Position numbers and translations under genes: made by a program
Shown: positions 37,838 to 46,528 of the stretch, one piece after another
Position numbering within the stretch: position 1 is the stretch's first letter
How the letters are laid out: every line of letters starts with the position of its first letter
Assembly (NCBI RefSeq): GCF_902706095.1
Contig: NZ_CACSJP010000007.1
Span: 62,001-126,000, forward strand
Source: Rhizobium sp. 18065
GTDB taxonomy: Bacteria > Pseudomonadota > Alphaproteobacteria > Rhizobiales > Rhizobiaceae
Reading direction: 5' to 3'
DNA: 64,000 bases
Notes under the pieces: model-generated
The model's database searches: none
What the model was told of the DNA's origin: nothing
What the model saw: the letters and a program-made list of their open reading frames with translations, nothing else

Positions 37838-38743
37838 TTAGAAATGGCGGCCGAAGCAGGCATTTTCATCATTGGCGAGTGCATGCACGGTGTGGCGCTC
37901 CAGTGCCCTGGTCACATCCACCGGATCGCCGTCCAGCTCATCCGGCGCAATCAGATTGCCGATGGTGAATTCGAACAGATCACCCTTCTTGTTCAGCAGT
38001 TCGTGGAACACCGTCATGTCGCGCAGCTCCGTCGACCATTTGGCGAGCCAGTAGAACAGGCCGGAATTGCGCGCCTTCATATGCACAGGCAGGATCGGAA
38101 GATCGTATTTGCGGGCAAGCCCCACCGCAGATGTCTTCCATGGCCGCTCATTCAGCCGGCCATTTGCCCAATAGCCAATGCGGCCGGATGGAAACAGGAT
38201 GGTCGCCTTCTGCTGCTCGACGGCGTGATTGGTCAGTTTCAGCGTCTCGCGCGCCTTGAGCTTGGACTTGTGCTCCTCGCGCCATTCGACCGGAATGATC
38301 ATCTCGACAAAACGCGGATTGACGCGCACGGCATCACGGTTGGCATAAAACATCATGTCAGGCCTGCGATCCTTGAGGAGATCGAACACCGCCACTCCAT
38401 CGGCAATGCCGGTCGGATGATTGCTGACCAGAATGAAACCGCCCCTGGCTGGAATGCGCTCCGGCGCTTTGACCCTGATCGTCAGGTCAAGCACGGCGCT
38501 CAGGTATTCGAACGCCTGGAATCCCGGCATGTTGGCGATGTCATTGGCGAACTCGATCGCTTTGTCATACCGAAGAAGACTGTAGATGAACGGTCGCATC
38601 ACCGGCCACAGCGGATGCGTGACGATTTTCTGACCGCGTTCGGCAATCAGCGTATCGACGATGTGGCCAGGGCGACCATGGGAAAACAGCGATACGGTAT
38701 CTGCGATTTGACCGAAGGTCGCCACGGGATCACGACGCGACAT
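37838..38743 (-). CDS. PlsC-like lysophospholipid acyltransferase
   Basis: 301-residue glycerolipid acyltransferase-type protein. The acyltransferase domain is about residues 85-270. The catalytic block appears as SNHPTGIADG, with five residues between His and Asp instead of the common HX4D; such spacing is known in one LPLAT subgroup. Block III FPSGRIGYW and a later PILPVHM follow. No clear signal peptide. It probably acylates a lyso-lipid at the inner membrane face; the exact substrate is unknown. Confidence 0.82.
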   Translation of the reverse strand: MSRRDPVATFGQIADTVSLFSHGRPGHIVDTLIAERGQKIVTHPLWPVMRPFIYSLLRYDKAIEFANDIANMPGFQAFEYLSAVLDLTIRVKAPERIPARGGFILVSNHPTGIADGVAVFDLLKDRRPDMMFYANRDAVRVNPRFVEMIIPVEWREEHKSKLKARETLKLTNHAVEQQKATILFPSGRIGYWANGRLNERPWKTSAVGLARKYDLPILPVHMKARNSGLFYWLAKWSTELRDMTVFHELLNKKGDLFEFTIGNLIAPDELDGDPVDVTRALERHTVHALANDENACFGRHF

Positions 38744-38898
38744 TATCTACCTCGCCTGTTGGACACAGCTTCTATCGCAGTCGAGTGTGATCCGAGCATG
38801 ACAATTTCGCCTCGTTAGTCTTATCCTAACCCGCTGGCGGCATCGTCAGACATTCTCACACATGCGCCATCAATCGTGGAAACGCTGAAAGGCCCGCT

Positions 38899-39822
38899 TT
38901 GATCCCTGCAGACGAAACACTCCTTGGCGAACGGGCTGCCTGGTTGGAAAGCCTGGGCTCGGAAAGACGTTTGGCCGGCAATACGCTGGAAGCCTATGAG
39001 CGCGACACACGCCAGTTTCTCATATTCATGTCGGGTTATGTCGGCGGCACGGTGAAGATCAGCGACATCGCCAACCTTCGACCTGCTGATCTGCGCGGTT
39101 TTCTGGCAGCCCGCCGCAAGGACGGCGATGGCGCGCGGTCGTTGGGCCGCCACCTGGCCGGCCTTCGATCCTTCCTCCGCTATCTCGAGCGCAAGAATCT
39201 CGTCAACGCCGCCGGCGCCAGCGCAATCCGCTCGCCCAAGCAGCCGAAGTCTCTGCCGAAACCACTGACCGGCGGCCAGGCGCTGAAAGTCGTCGATCGC
39301 GATACGCAGATGAACGAGGAGCCATGGATCGCCGCGCGGGATGCCGCCGTGCTCTCTCTACTCTATGGCTGCGGCCTGCGCATTGCCGAAGCACTCGACC
39401 TGACGCCGGCCGCATTTCACGCAAAGGCCACAAGTCTGCGCGTCACCGGCAAGGGCGGCAAGACGCGGCTTGTGCCGCTGTTGCCGGTCGTGGCCAATGC
39501 GGTCGAGACCTATGCGAAGCTCTGCCCCTACCATCTGCCGGACAATGAGCCGATCTTCCGCGGCGCCCGCGGCGCAAAGCTTCAGCCGGCGATCATCCAG
39601 CGCGAGATGCAACGCCTGCGCTCGGCACTCGGCCTGCCCGATTCCGCCACGCCGCATGCGCTTCGCCACTCTTTTGCCACCCATCTGCTTGGCAGCGGCG
39701 GCGATCTGCGCACGATCCAGGAACTGCTCGGCCATGCCAGCCTGTCGACAACGCAGATCTATACCGGCGTTGATTCAGCCCGCCTGCTCGACATCTACGA
39801 CCGCGCCCATCCGCGCGCCTGA
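38899..39822 (+). CDS. xerC: Tyrosine recombinase XerC (TTG start)
   Basis: 307-residue chromosome-dimer resolution recombinase acting at dif with XerD. The N-terminal SAM-like DNA-binding domain is about 1-105. All catalytic residues are visible: Arg in GCGLRIAEAL, Lys in GKGGKTR, HxxR in HALRHSFATHLL, His in LLGHAS, and Tyr in TQIYTGVD. Start codon TTG at 38899 with GAAAGG 8 nt upstream. XerC rather than XerD is preferred from the priA neighbourhood seen in rhizobia; sequence alone does not fully exclude XerD. Confidence 0.88.
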   Translation: MIPADETLLGERAAWLESLGSERRLAGNTLEAYERDTRQFLIFMSGYVGGTVKISDIANLRPADLRGFLAARRKDGDGARSLGRHLAGLRSFLRYLERKNLVNAAGASAIRSPKQPKSLPKPLTGGQALKVVDRDTQMNEEPWIAARDAAVLSLLYGCGLRIAEALDLTPAAFHAKATSLRVTGKGGKTRLVPLLPVVANAVETYAKLCPYHLPDNEPIFRGARGAKLQPAIIQREMQRLRSALGLPDSATPHALRHSFATHLLGSGGDLRTIQELLGHASLSTTQIYTGVDSARLLDIYDRAHPRA

Positions 39823-39898
39823 GCCTGCATTAACCACGATCCTTAACAGATCGTGAGGAGCAACCGGCCTAGTCTGCCGCGATCAAACGGGATCCGCC

Positions 39899-40990
39899 AT
39901 GAACGCGCCATTGCTGCAAAATATTCGTCCCTATCTGTCTCGCCTGTCGATGGCCGACGCAGCGCTTTGGCTGGCAGGCGCCCTGCCGCTGGCTTTTCTG
40001 CTGTCGCTGATGCTGGTGCTGTTCAGCCTCTCGCCGGCGAGGGCCGATGACGTCAAATGCACGGGCGAGAACCTGCTTGTCGCCATGCAGCGCGACGATC
40101 CGGCAGCATTGGACAAGGTCCGCGCCGAGGCGGCCAAGACACCCAATGGCAAGGGCATTTTCTGGAAGATCGAGAAGGAAGGCGTGAAGCCATCCTGGCT
40201 GCTCGGCACCATGCATGTCACCGACCCGCGCGTCCTGACCATGCCGGAAGGTGCCCGCGAGGCAGCGGCAAAAGCCGACATCATCGTCATCGAATCAGAC
40301 GAGATCCTCGACGAGAAAAAGGCCGGTGCGGCCCTCCTCATGCATCCCGAACTGACCATGTTTACCGACGGCAAGACGGTCAAGGACCACCTCAACCCCG
40401 AGCAGGTGACTGAACTGGACGAGGGCCTGAAGCAGCGTGGTCTGTCGCTTGCCACGGTCGCCAGGATGAAACCCTGGATCCTGGCCAGCTTCGTTGCCCT
40501 GCCGGCCTGCGAGATTTCCCGCAAGGCGGCCGGCGCATCCTTCCTCGACAAGCAGATTGCCGAGGATGCGATCAAGGCCGGCAAGCCGGTCGCCGGACTG
40601 GAAACTCTGGTCGAGCAATTGCAGGCCATGGCGGACCTGCCGGTCGAGTTCCATTTCAAGGCACTGATCGAGACCATGGCGCTTGGCGACAAGATGGAAG
40701 ACGTCATCGAGACCATGACGGAAATCTATCTCTCGGGCGAGATCGGCATGACCATGCCAATGCTGGAAGCGGTCACGCCGAGTGGGTCCGACAAGGACGA
40801 CAGCGCCTATGCCGCCTTCGAGCGCCGCATTGTCCAGGACAGAAATGTCGTGATGGCCAAAGGCAGCCTACCGCATCTGGAAAAGGGCAATGCCTTCATC
40901 GCCGTTGGTGCCCTGCACCTGCCCGGCGCAGAAGGCCTTGTCGAATTGCTGCGCAAGGATGGATACACGCTGACGGTCGTCGGCGGCTGA
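39899..40990 (+). CDS. TraB/GumN family protein
   Basis: 363-residue exported or membrane-anchored TraB/GumN (TIKI-like) protein. A long hydrophobic N-terminal segment (about 22-48, ending SLSPARADD) is a signal peptide or anchor. The conserved GTMHVTD and the C-terminal GALHLPGAEGL carry the putative metal-binding residues of the family. Role in bacteria is unclear; some members are metalloproteases. Ends exactly where the convergent DUF2867 gene ends. Confidence 0.85.
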   Translation: MNAPLLQNIRPYLSRLSMADAALWLAGALPLAFLLSLMLVLFSLSPARADDVKCTGENLLVAMQRDDPAALDKVRAEAAKTPNGKGIFWKIEKEGVKPSWLLGTMHVTDPRVLTMPEGAREAAAKADIIVIESDEILDEKKAGAALLMHPELTMFTDGKTVKDHLNPEQVTELDEGLKQRGLSLATVARMKPWILASFVALPACEISRKAAGASFLDKQIAEDAIKAGKPVAGLETLVEQLQAMADLPVEFHFKALIETMALGDKMEDVIETMTEIYLSGEIGMTMPMLEAVTPSGSDKDDSAYAAFERRIVQDRNVVMAKGSLPHLEKGNAFIAVGALHLPGAEGLVELLRKDGYTLTVVGG

Positions 40991-41470
40991 TCAGGATTTC
41001 GGCTCAAGCCGGCTCAACAGCGACTTGACGATCGCCTTGTGGAACGGCGTGATCAGCGCGATATAGGCCCGACCGCCCATATTGTGGCGGTCGACAACGG
41101 TCGTGACCGCCACGACGCTGCCCCGCCCGCCATCCGGCCGCACATCGACCACGATGCGGAAATCGAGATGTTTGTCATTGAAGCCAAGCACCACCTGCCG
41201 GTCCCCCTCGCTGACGATCGGAAACGCGCCGACTGAACCGGCCGCGCCGACTTTCAGCTCGGCGGACTTGAGCCCGACTACGCCAACGATACGGTTGCGC
41301 AAAGCAAGCAACGACCGGATCCATCCCGGTGCAGAACCGAGTACGCGCCGGGCGGCGTCAATCGCCCGCATATCCGCCTCCTTGACGCTCAGGACATAAC
41401 AATCGGCCCAGTCAGCCGCCGGCAAAGCCGGATGCGGCAAGGTGACGATCTCGGATCTTGCCAATGCCAT
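40991..41470 (-). CDS. DUF2867 domain protein
   Basis: 159-residue protein matching DUF2867 over nearly its whole length, with LGFNDKHLDFRIVVDV and the C-terminal PFHKAIVKSLL. No signal or membrane segment. ATG 41470 has GGAG 6 nt upstream; GTG 41482 is an alternative. Function unknown; the family tends to sit beside NAD-dependent epimerases, which is not the case here. 27 bp downstream of the cytochrome b561 gene. Confidence 0.8.
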   Translation of the reverse strand: MALARSEIVTLPHPALPAADWADCYVLSVKEADMRAIDAARRVLGSAPGWIRSLLALRNRIVGVVGLKSAELKVGAAGSVGAFPIVSEGDRQVVLGFNDKHLDFRIVVDVRPDGGRGSVVAVTTVVDRHNMGGRAYIALITPFHKAIVKSLLSRLEPKS

Positions 41471-41497
41471 GAGCGGCTCCACGCTGTCTGCTACCCG

Positions 41498-41995
41498 TCA
41501 GCCCTTGGTCATGCGTTGGGCGAGCGACGTCTTCCAGTAGAACTGGTGTACCAGCACCGCCAGAATATGCACTGCGATCAATAGCCACATCAGCGACTTG
41601 AGCGGGCCGCCATGCAGGAAGCCGGCAATGTCATTGCCGAAATAGTATTTGCCTATGCCGCTGAACGGAATGGCGATGAACAGCCCGTAAAAGCTCCAAT
41701 GCGCCACTTTGGCGGCCAGCTTGAACATCGGCGGCTCATCGGCCGGCGCATCCGGTGCGCCCTGCACGACCCGCAGCACCAGCCGGATCACGGCGAGACA
41801 GAGCACCGCAATGCCGACATAGGCGTGCAGATTGGCGCCGGCGAGATCATCGACAGACGGCACATTGCCGTCCTCGAAAGCCTCCACCGTCTCTTCCATC
41901 GCTTCCGCGACCAGCAAGTTGAAAATGATCAACGCGGCCATCAGCCAATGAAGCACGCGTTGCGGAATGGAGTAAACCGAGACTGCGGAGGTCAT
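41498..41995 (-). CDS. Cytochrome b561
   Basis: 165-residue diheme membrane cytochrome of the CybB/b561 type with four transmembrane helices. Candidate heme ligands are His22 (PQRVLHWLM), His63 (LHAYVG), His110 (AHWSFYG) and the C-terminal HILAVLVHQFYW. An acidic insertion (EETVEAFEDG) lies in the first loop. Probably transfers electrons between quinone and a periplasmic partner. Start 41995 (MTSAVSV) is an ATG; the longer reading uses TTG. It sits after the lpdA terminator, so it is a separate unit with the DUF2867 gene. Confidence 0.88.
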   Translation of the reverse strand: MTSAVSVYSIPQRVLHWLMAALIIFNLLVAEAMEETVEAFEDGNVPSVDDLAGANLHAYVGIAVLCLAVIRLVLRVVQGAPDAPADEPPMFKLAAKVAHWSFYGLFIAIPFSGIGKYYFGNDIAGFLHGGPLKSLMWLLIAVHILAVLVHQFYWKTSLAQRMTKG

Positions 41996-42044
41996 ATTCT
42001 TGCCCTTTATCAAGCATTTGCGGAATATTGCCTCCAGATGATAA

Positions 42045-42075
42045 AAGCCGCGACTTGAAGCACAAGCCGCGGCTT
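42045..42075 (-). terminator. Terminator of the lpdA end of the TCA operon
   Basis: AAGCCGCG / CGCGGCTT stem (8 bp, 15-nt loop) about 60 bp past the lpdA stop. On the minus strand the stem is followed by TTAT, a short T-rich tract. It separates lpdA from the cytochrome b561 gene. Confidence 0.65.
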
Positions 42076-42133
42076 AGAAGATTACGGAAATATAATAATT
42101 TCCAATTTTACTCCTCTTTCGAGAAGCGGCCGA

Positions 42134-43540
42134 TTACATGTGGATCGGCTTGAAGAAGGTAGCGAGCGCGGCTTCCTTGACCGCTTCCGACATCGTCGGA
42201 TGCGCATGGCAGGTGCGGCCGAGATCTTCCGAAGAACCACCGAATTCCATCAGCACGGCAATTTCGTGGATCATCTCGCCGGCGCCGAAGCCGATGATAT
42301 GACCACCGAGCACGCGATCAGTATCCTTGTCGGCAAGAATCTTGACGAAGCCGTCCGTTGCGACCATCGCACGGGCGCGACCATTGGCCGTGAACGGGAA
42401 CTTGCCGACCTTGTAGGCAATGCCCGCAGCCTTCAGCTCTTCCTCGGTCTTGCCGACGGAAGCGACTTCCGGCTGGGTATAGACGACGCCCGGAATGACA
42501 TCATAGTTCACATGGCCATGCTGGCCGGCGAGGATTTCGGCAAGCGCCACGCCCTCGTCTTCAGCCTTGTGCGCCAGCATTGGACCCTTGACCACGTCGC
42601 CGATCGCGAAGATCCCGGCGACATTTGTCTTGAAGTGACCATCGATCTCGACGCGACCACGGTTGTCGAGTGCAACGCCCGCCTCTTCGAGACCAAGGCC
42701 GGCCGTGTACGGCTTGCGGCCGGTGGCGATCAGCACCACGTCGGCTTCAAGCGACTGCGCGTCGCCGCCCTTGACCGGTTCATAGGTGACCTTGGCACCA
42801 GAGGCAGTCTTCTCGACGCCGGTGACCTTGGCGTCGGTGCGGATGTCCATGCCCTGCTTGGCCATCATGCGCTGGAACTGCTTGGACACGTCGCCGTCCA
42901 TGCCGCCGAGCAGCTTGTCGAGATATTCGACCACGGTCACCTTGGCGCCGAGACGCATCCAGACGGAACCGAGTTCGAGGCCGATGACGCCGCCGCCGAC
43001 CACGATCATGTGAGCCGGCACCTTGTCCAGCGCGATGCCGCCGGTCGAGGAAATGATCACCTTCTCGTCGATTTCGACCGGAACGCCGGGAATGCCGGCA
43101 ACATCGGAGCCGGTGCCGATGACGATGTTCTTCGCCTCGATTTCCTGCACCTTGCCATCGTCAGCGGTGACAGACACCTTGCCGGCAGACACGATCTTGC
43201 CGGTGCCGATAAAGCCGTCGATCTTGTTCTTCTTGAACAGGAAGGAAACGCCATCGACATTCGACTTCACGGTCGCATCCTTGTGCGCCATCATCTTGCC
43301 GAGGTTGAGGGTCGGCGTGCTGACTTCTACACCGAGGTCGGCCATGCCATGGCCGGCATGATGGAAGACTTCCGAAGCGTGCAGCAGCGCCTTGGAGGGA
43401 ATGCAGCCGACATTCAGGCAGGTACCGCCATAGGTGGCGCGCTTTTCAACGACCGCGACCTTGAGACCGAGCTGTGCAGCCTTCACCGCGCAGACATAAC
43501 CGCCAGGGCCGGAGCCGATAATGACAACATCATAAGACAT
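42134..43540 (-). CDS. lpdA: Dihydrolipoyl dehydrogenase (E3)
   Basis: 468-residue flavoprotein reoxidising the lipoyl group of the 2-oxoglutarate dehydrogenase complex. The FAD motif is IIGSGPGGYVCA, the redox-active disulfide is Cys41/Cys46 in GGTCLNVGCIPSK, and the catalytic His-Glu pair of the partner subunit is in CHAHPTMSEA. Start 43540 (MSYDVV) with AAGGAAG upstream. Last gene of the mdh-sucCDAB run, after the MAPEG, hypothetical and SDR genes. Confidence 0.95.
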   Translation of the reverse strand: MSYDVVIIGSGPGGYVCAVKAAQLGLKVAVVEKRATYGGTCLNVGCIPSKALLHASEVFHHAGHGMADLGVEVSTPTLNLGKMMAHKDATVKSNVDGVSFLFKKNKIDGFIGTGKIVSAGKVSVTADDGKVQEIEAKNIVIGTGSDVAGIPGVPVEIDEKVIISSTGGIALDKVPAHMIVVGGGVIGLELGSVWMRLGAKVTVVEYLDKLLGGMDGDVSKQFQRMMAKQGMDIRTDAKVTGVEKTASGAKVTYEPVKGGDAQSLEADVVLIATGRKPYTAGLGLEEAGVALDNRGRVEIDGHFKTNVAGIFAIGDVVKGPMLAHKAEDEGVALAEILAGQHGHVNYDVIPGVVYTQPEVASVGKTEEELKAAGIAYKVGKFPFTANGRARAMVATDGFVKILADKDTDRVLGGHIIGFGAGEMIHEIAVLMEFGGSSEDLGRTCHAHPTMSEAVKEAALATFFKPIHM

Positions 43541-43565
43541 GGGATGCTTCCTTCGTTTTCGGCGA

Positions 43566-44318
43566 CTACCGTCCGCCGCTGACATTCAAGATGGCGCCAG
43601 TCACATAGGATGCCTGGCTGGAGATGAGATAAAGAACGGCGTCAGCAATTTCCTCGGACGTGCCGGGCCGCTGCATCGGGATGCTCGGCGCCATGGCCGC
43701 CGCGCGATCCGGCAGTCCGCCGGAGGCATGGATATCGGTGTCGATCACACCGGGCCGGATGGCATTCACGCGGATGCCCTCGCTGGCGACTTCGCGCGCA
43801 AGACCGATCGTGAACGTATCGACGGCCCCCTTTGATGCCGCATAATCGACATACTGGCCCGGACTGCCAAGCACGGCAGCCATCGACGAAATATTGACGA
43901 TCGGCCCGCCGCGTCCGCCATGGGCCGTCGACATGCGCTTGACCGCCTCGGAAGCACAGCGGATCTTGCCGATCACGTTGATGGCAAACATCCGGTCCAG
44001 TCGCTGGCGGCTATAGTCTTCAACCCGTGCCGTCTGATCGACAACGCCGGCATTGTTGACCAGGCCATCGAGCCTGCCGAATTGCTGATCGACGGCGGCA
44101 AAGATAGCCGCTATGCCCTCTTCAGTCCCGGTGTCACCCTGCACGATTTCGGCGCGCACGCCCAGCAGACGCACCTCGGCGCCCAGTTCTTCCGCCGCTG
44201 TCCGGTTCGAAACATAGTTGATCAGCACGTCCCAGCCGGCACCTGCTGCCTTCAGCACAACTGCAGCGCCGATACCACGGCTGCCGCCGGTAACAAGAAG
44301 AACGGGCCGATCGCTCAT
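43566..44318 (-). CDS. SDR-family oxidoreductase
   Basis: 250-residue short-chain dehydrogenase/reductase of the classical type. The cofactor motif is VTGGSRGIGAAV, followed by the structural NNAG and the catalytic Ser-Tyr-Lys (NISSMAAV, then YAASKGA). Substrate unknown. The start overlaps the preceding gene's stop by ATGA, so it is coupled to the small secreted protein. Sits between the sucB side and lpdA on one strand. Confidence 0.88.
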   Translation of the reverse strand: MSDRPVLLVTGGSRGIGAAVVLKAAGAGWDVLINYVSNRTAAEELGAEVRLLGVRAEIVQGDTGTEEGIAAIFAAVDQQFGRLDGLVNNAGVVDQTARVEDYSRQRLDRMFAINVIGKIRCASEAVKRMSTAHGGRGGPIVNISSMAAVLGSPGQYVDYAASKGAVDTFTIGLAREVASEGIRVNAIRPGVIDTDIHASGGLPDRAAAMAPSIPMQRPGTSEEIADAVLYLISSQASYVTGAILNVSGGR

Positions 44319-44815
44319 GATGCACAGCCCTTGAATTCGAAGACGTCCCACGGTGCCGTTTCCAGCGATTTGCCGAAAGAGGACTGAGCATAAGCAGGGC
44401 CAAACCCCGGAAGCAGCAGGCTGTCGGGCGCGGCAGTGCCTTCCGGCGGCAAGAGGTCGATGTGGCCGGAGGCCGTGTCTACGCTGTAGATGATGCCTTT
44501 CCAGACGGTGCAGGCAGCAAGATCAGCGCCAGTCACGTCACCTTCCGGGCAATTGTTCATGATCATCGCGACCGGCCGCTCGATTTCCGGATCATAGATC
44601 ACATGGCCATCCAGAGACTTGGCGGCGCTTTTGGCAATCAGTGAAAAGCCATTGCTGACCGGAGTGTTTTCGCCGCTTGCCACTCGAAAGCGCAGTTCGG
44701 CCCCGGTTTCAGCTTCGGCATAGATCGCCCGTTCGATCGGGCAGTCGGCCGCCATCAACGGCTGAGCCAGGAGGGTCAGGATGGCTGAGCCGGAAAGCGC
44801 GCGTAAGCCCAACAT
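44315..44815 (-). CDS. Hypothetical secreted protein
   Basis: 166-residue protein with a signal peptide (about 1-23, ending PLMAADC), so a periplasmic location is likely. Four to five cysteines (for example CPIERA, NNCPEGD, AACTVW, FKGCAS) could form disulfides. I recognise no domain. It lies in an apparently cotranscribed set MAPEG - this gene - SDR, translationally coupled to the SDR gene, within the TCA-cycle operon. Confidence 0.75.
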   Translation of the reverse strand: MLGLRALSGSAILTLLAQPLMAADCPIERAIYAEAETGAELRFRVASGENTPVSNGFSLIAKSAAKSLDGHVIYDPEIERPVAMIMNNCPEGDVTGADLAACTVWKGIIYSVDTASGHIDLLPPEGTAAPDSLLLPGFGPAYAQSSFGKSLETAPWDVFEFKGCAS

Positions 44816-44826
44816 CGCCTATCGTC

Positions 44827-45240
44827 CTAGAACATAAGGGCGAGGAACATCAGCCCCATGCCCGCCATTGAACCCAACCAAACCAGCGACCGCACATAGG
44901 GAATGCCGCCCAGATAGAGCGGGATATAGACAATCCGGCACGCCATCCAGACGCCGGCGCCGGCAAGCCCGATTCCCGCAGTCTTACCGGCAAGCAGCAG
45001 GCCGAAGGCAAGGGCCAGAAAGCCGGGATAGGTCTCGCGGAAATTGGAAGATGCCCGTTCCGCCCGACCGGCGAATTTGCCCGCCGGCCTTTTCTCTTCG
45101 TCGCGTGGACCCGCATTCCAGGCCGAACCAAGTTCCGTAGTGGCAATCATAGACTGCATGAGCACATGCAGAACCAGAAGGATCACGCTCCCGCCGATCA
45201 AGGGCAGGAGCGGAGAGGCCAACACGGCAAGCGGATCCAT
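44827..45240 (-). CDS. MAPEG-family membrane protein
   Basis: 137-residue four-helix membrane protein of the MAPEG family (glutathione- and eicosanoid-related enzymes in eukaryotes, unknown role in bacteria). Visible family features are ASSNFRETYPGFLALA and RIVYIPLYLGGIPYVRSLVW. ATG 45240 has AGGAG 8 nt upstream; GTG 45243 is the alternative. It lies 12 bp after sucB and 11 bp before the secreted-protein gene. Confidence 0.85.
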   Translation of the reverse strand: MDPLAVLASPLLPLIGGSVILLVLHVLMQSMIATTELGSAWNAGPRDEEKRPAGKFAGRAERASSNFRETYPGFLALAFGLLLAGKTAGIGLAGAGVWMACRIVYIPLYLGGIPYVRSLVWLGSMAGMGLMFLALMF

Positions 45241-45252
45241 CACGGCTGCTCC

Positions 45253-46470
45253 TTAGAGATCGAGAACCAGACGTTCCGGATCTTCCAGGCTTTCCTTGAC
45301 GCGAACCAGGAAGGTCACGGCTTCCTTGCCGTCGACGATGCGGTGGTCATAGGACAAAGCCAGATACATCATCGGACGGATGACGACCTGACCGCCGATG
45401 GCAACCGGGCGATCCTGGATCTTGTGCATGCCGAGAATGCCCGACTGCGGCGCGTTCAGGATCGGCGAAGACATCAGCGAACCATAGACACCGCCATTGG
45501 TGATCGTGAAGGTACCGCCCTGCATGTCGGCCATCGACAGCGAGCCGTCACGGGCAGCCTTGGCAAGGCGTCCCAGTTCCTTCTCGATTTCGGCAACCGT
45601 CATCTGGTCGGCATCGCGAATGACCGGAACAACCAGGCCCTTGTCGGTGCCTACGGCCATGCCAACGTGACAATAGTTCTTGTAGATGATGTCGGTGCCG
45701 TCGATCTCGGCGTTAACGGCCGGCAGTTCCTTCAGCGCATGCGTGATCGCCTTGGTGAAGAAGCCCATGAAGCCGAGCTTCACGCCATGCTTCTTCTCGA
45801 AGATATCCTTGTACTTGGTGCGCAGGCTCATCACGGCCGACATATCCACCTCGTTATAGGTGGTCAGCATGGCTGCGGTATTCTGGGCATCCTTCAGGCG
45901 CTTGGCGATCGTCTGGCGCAGGCGCGTCATCTTCACGCGCTCTTCGCGCACCACATCGTTGGCGCCCGATGCGGGACGCGGAGCAGCCGGCGCGGCAACT
46001 GCTGCCGGAGCGGAAGAGCCCTTGGCGATGGCAGCCAGCACGTCGCCCTTCAGCACCTGGCCACGCTTGCCGGATCCATCGACATCAGCCGTCGAGATAT
46101 TGTTGTCGGCAGCAACCTTGGCCGCTGCTGGCGCTGCCGGCATTGCGGCGGCGGCCGGAGCCGGTGCGGCGGCAGCGGGTGCAGCAGCCGGGGCCGGTGC
46201 GGCAGCCGGAGCTGCAGATACGCTGCCGGCAGCGCCTTCGCTGATCTGGCCGAGCAGTGCGCCGAGACCGACGGTCTCGCCATTCTGAGCGACGATTTCG
46301 GTCAGGACGCCCGAGACCGGCGACGGCACTTCGACCGTGACCTTGTCGGTTTCCAGTTCGACGAGCGGCTCGTCAGCCTTGACGACATCGCCGACCTTCT
46401 TGAACCAGGTGCCGATAGTGGCTTCGCTGACGGATTCGCCAAGGGTGGGTACGCGGATTTCAGTGGCCAT
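45253..46470 (-). CDS. sucB: 2-oxoglutarate dehydrogenase E2 (dihydrolipoyl succinyltransferase)
   Basis: 405-residue E2 component. The N-terminal lipoyl domain has the lipoylated Lys43 (ETDKVTVEV). A long Ala/Pro linker precedes the E3-binding domain (about 130-165). The C-terminal acyltransferase core contains [16 protein letters not shown] with the catalytic His. One lipoyl domain only. Follows sucA by about 58 bp. Confidence 0.96.
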   Translation of the reverse strand: MATEIRVPTLGESVSEATIGTWFKKVGDVVKADEPLVELETDKVTVEVPSPVSGVLTEIVAQNGETVGLGALLGQISEGAAGSVSAAPAAAPAPAAAPAAAAPAPAAAAMPAAPAAAKVAADNNISTADVDGSGKRGQVLKGDVLAAIAKGSSAPAAVAAPAAPRPASGANDVVREERVKMTRLRQTIAKRLKDAQNTAAMLTTYNEVDMSAVMSLRTKYKDIFEKKHGVKLGFMGFFTKAITHALKELPAVNAEIDGTDIIYKNYCHVGMAVGTDKGLVVPVIRDADQMTVAEIEKELGRLAKAARDGSLSMADMQGGTFTITNGGVYGSLMSSPILNAPQSGILGMHKIQDRPVAIGGQVVIRPMMYLALSYDHRIVDGKEAVTFLVRVKESLEDPERLVLDL

Positions 46471-46528
46471 GATCTCAATTCCGTTAATCAGAGAACGTTT
46501 CGGTCGAAGGGGATGGTGACTGGGCGGA

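Noticed and set aside
39830..39847. Possible CtrA site before the TraB/GumN gene (TTAA ... TTAAC)
   Set aside because: Spacing is 9 bases, not 7, so it does not fit the consensus.
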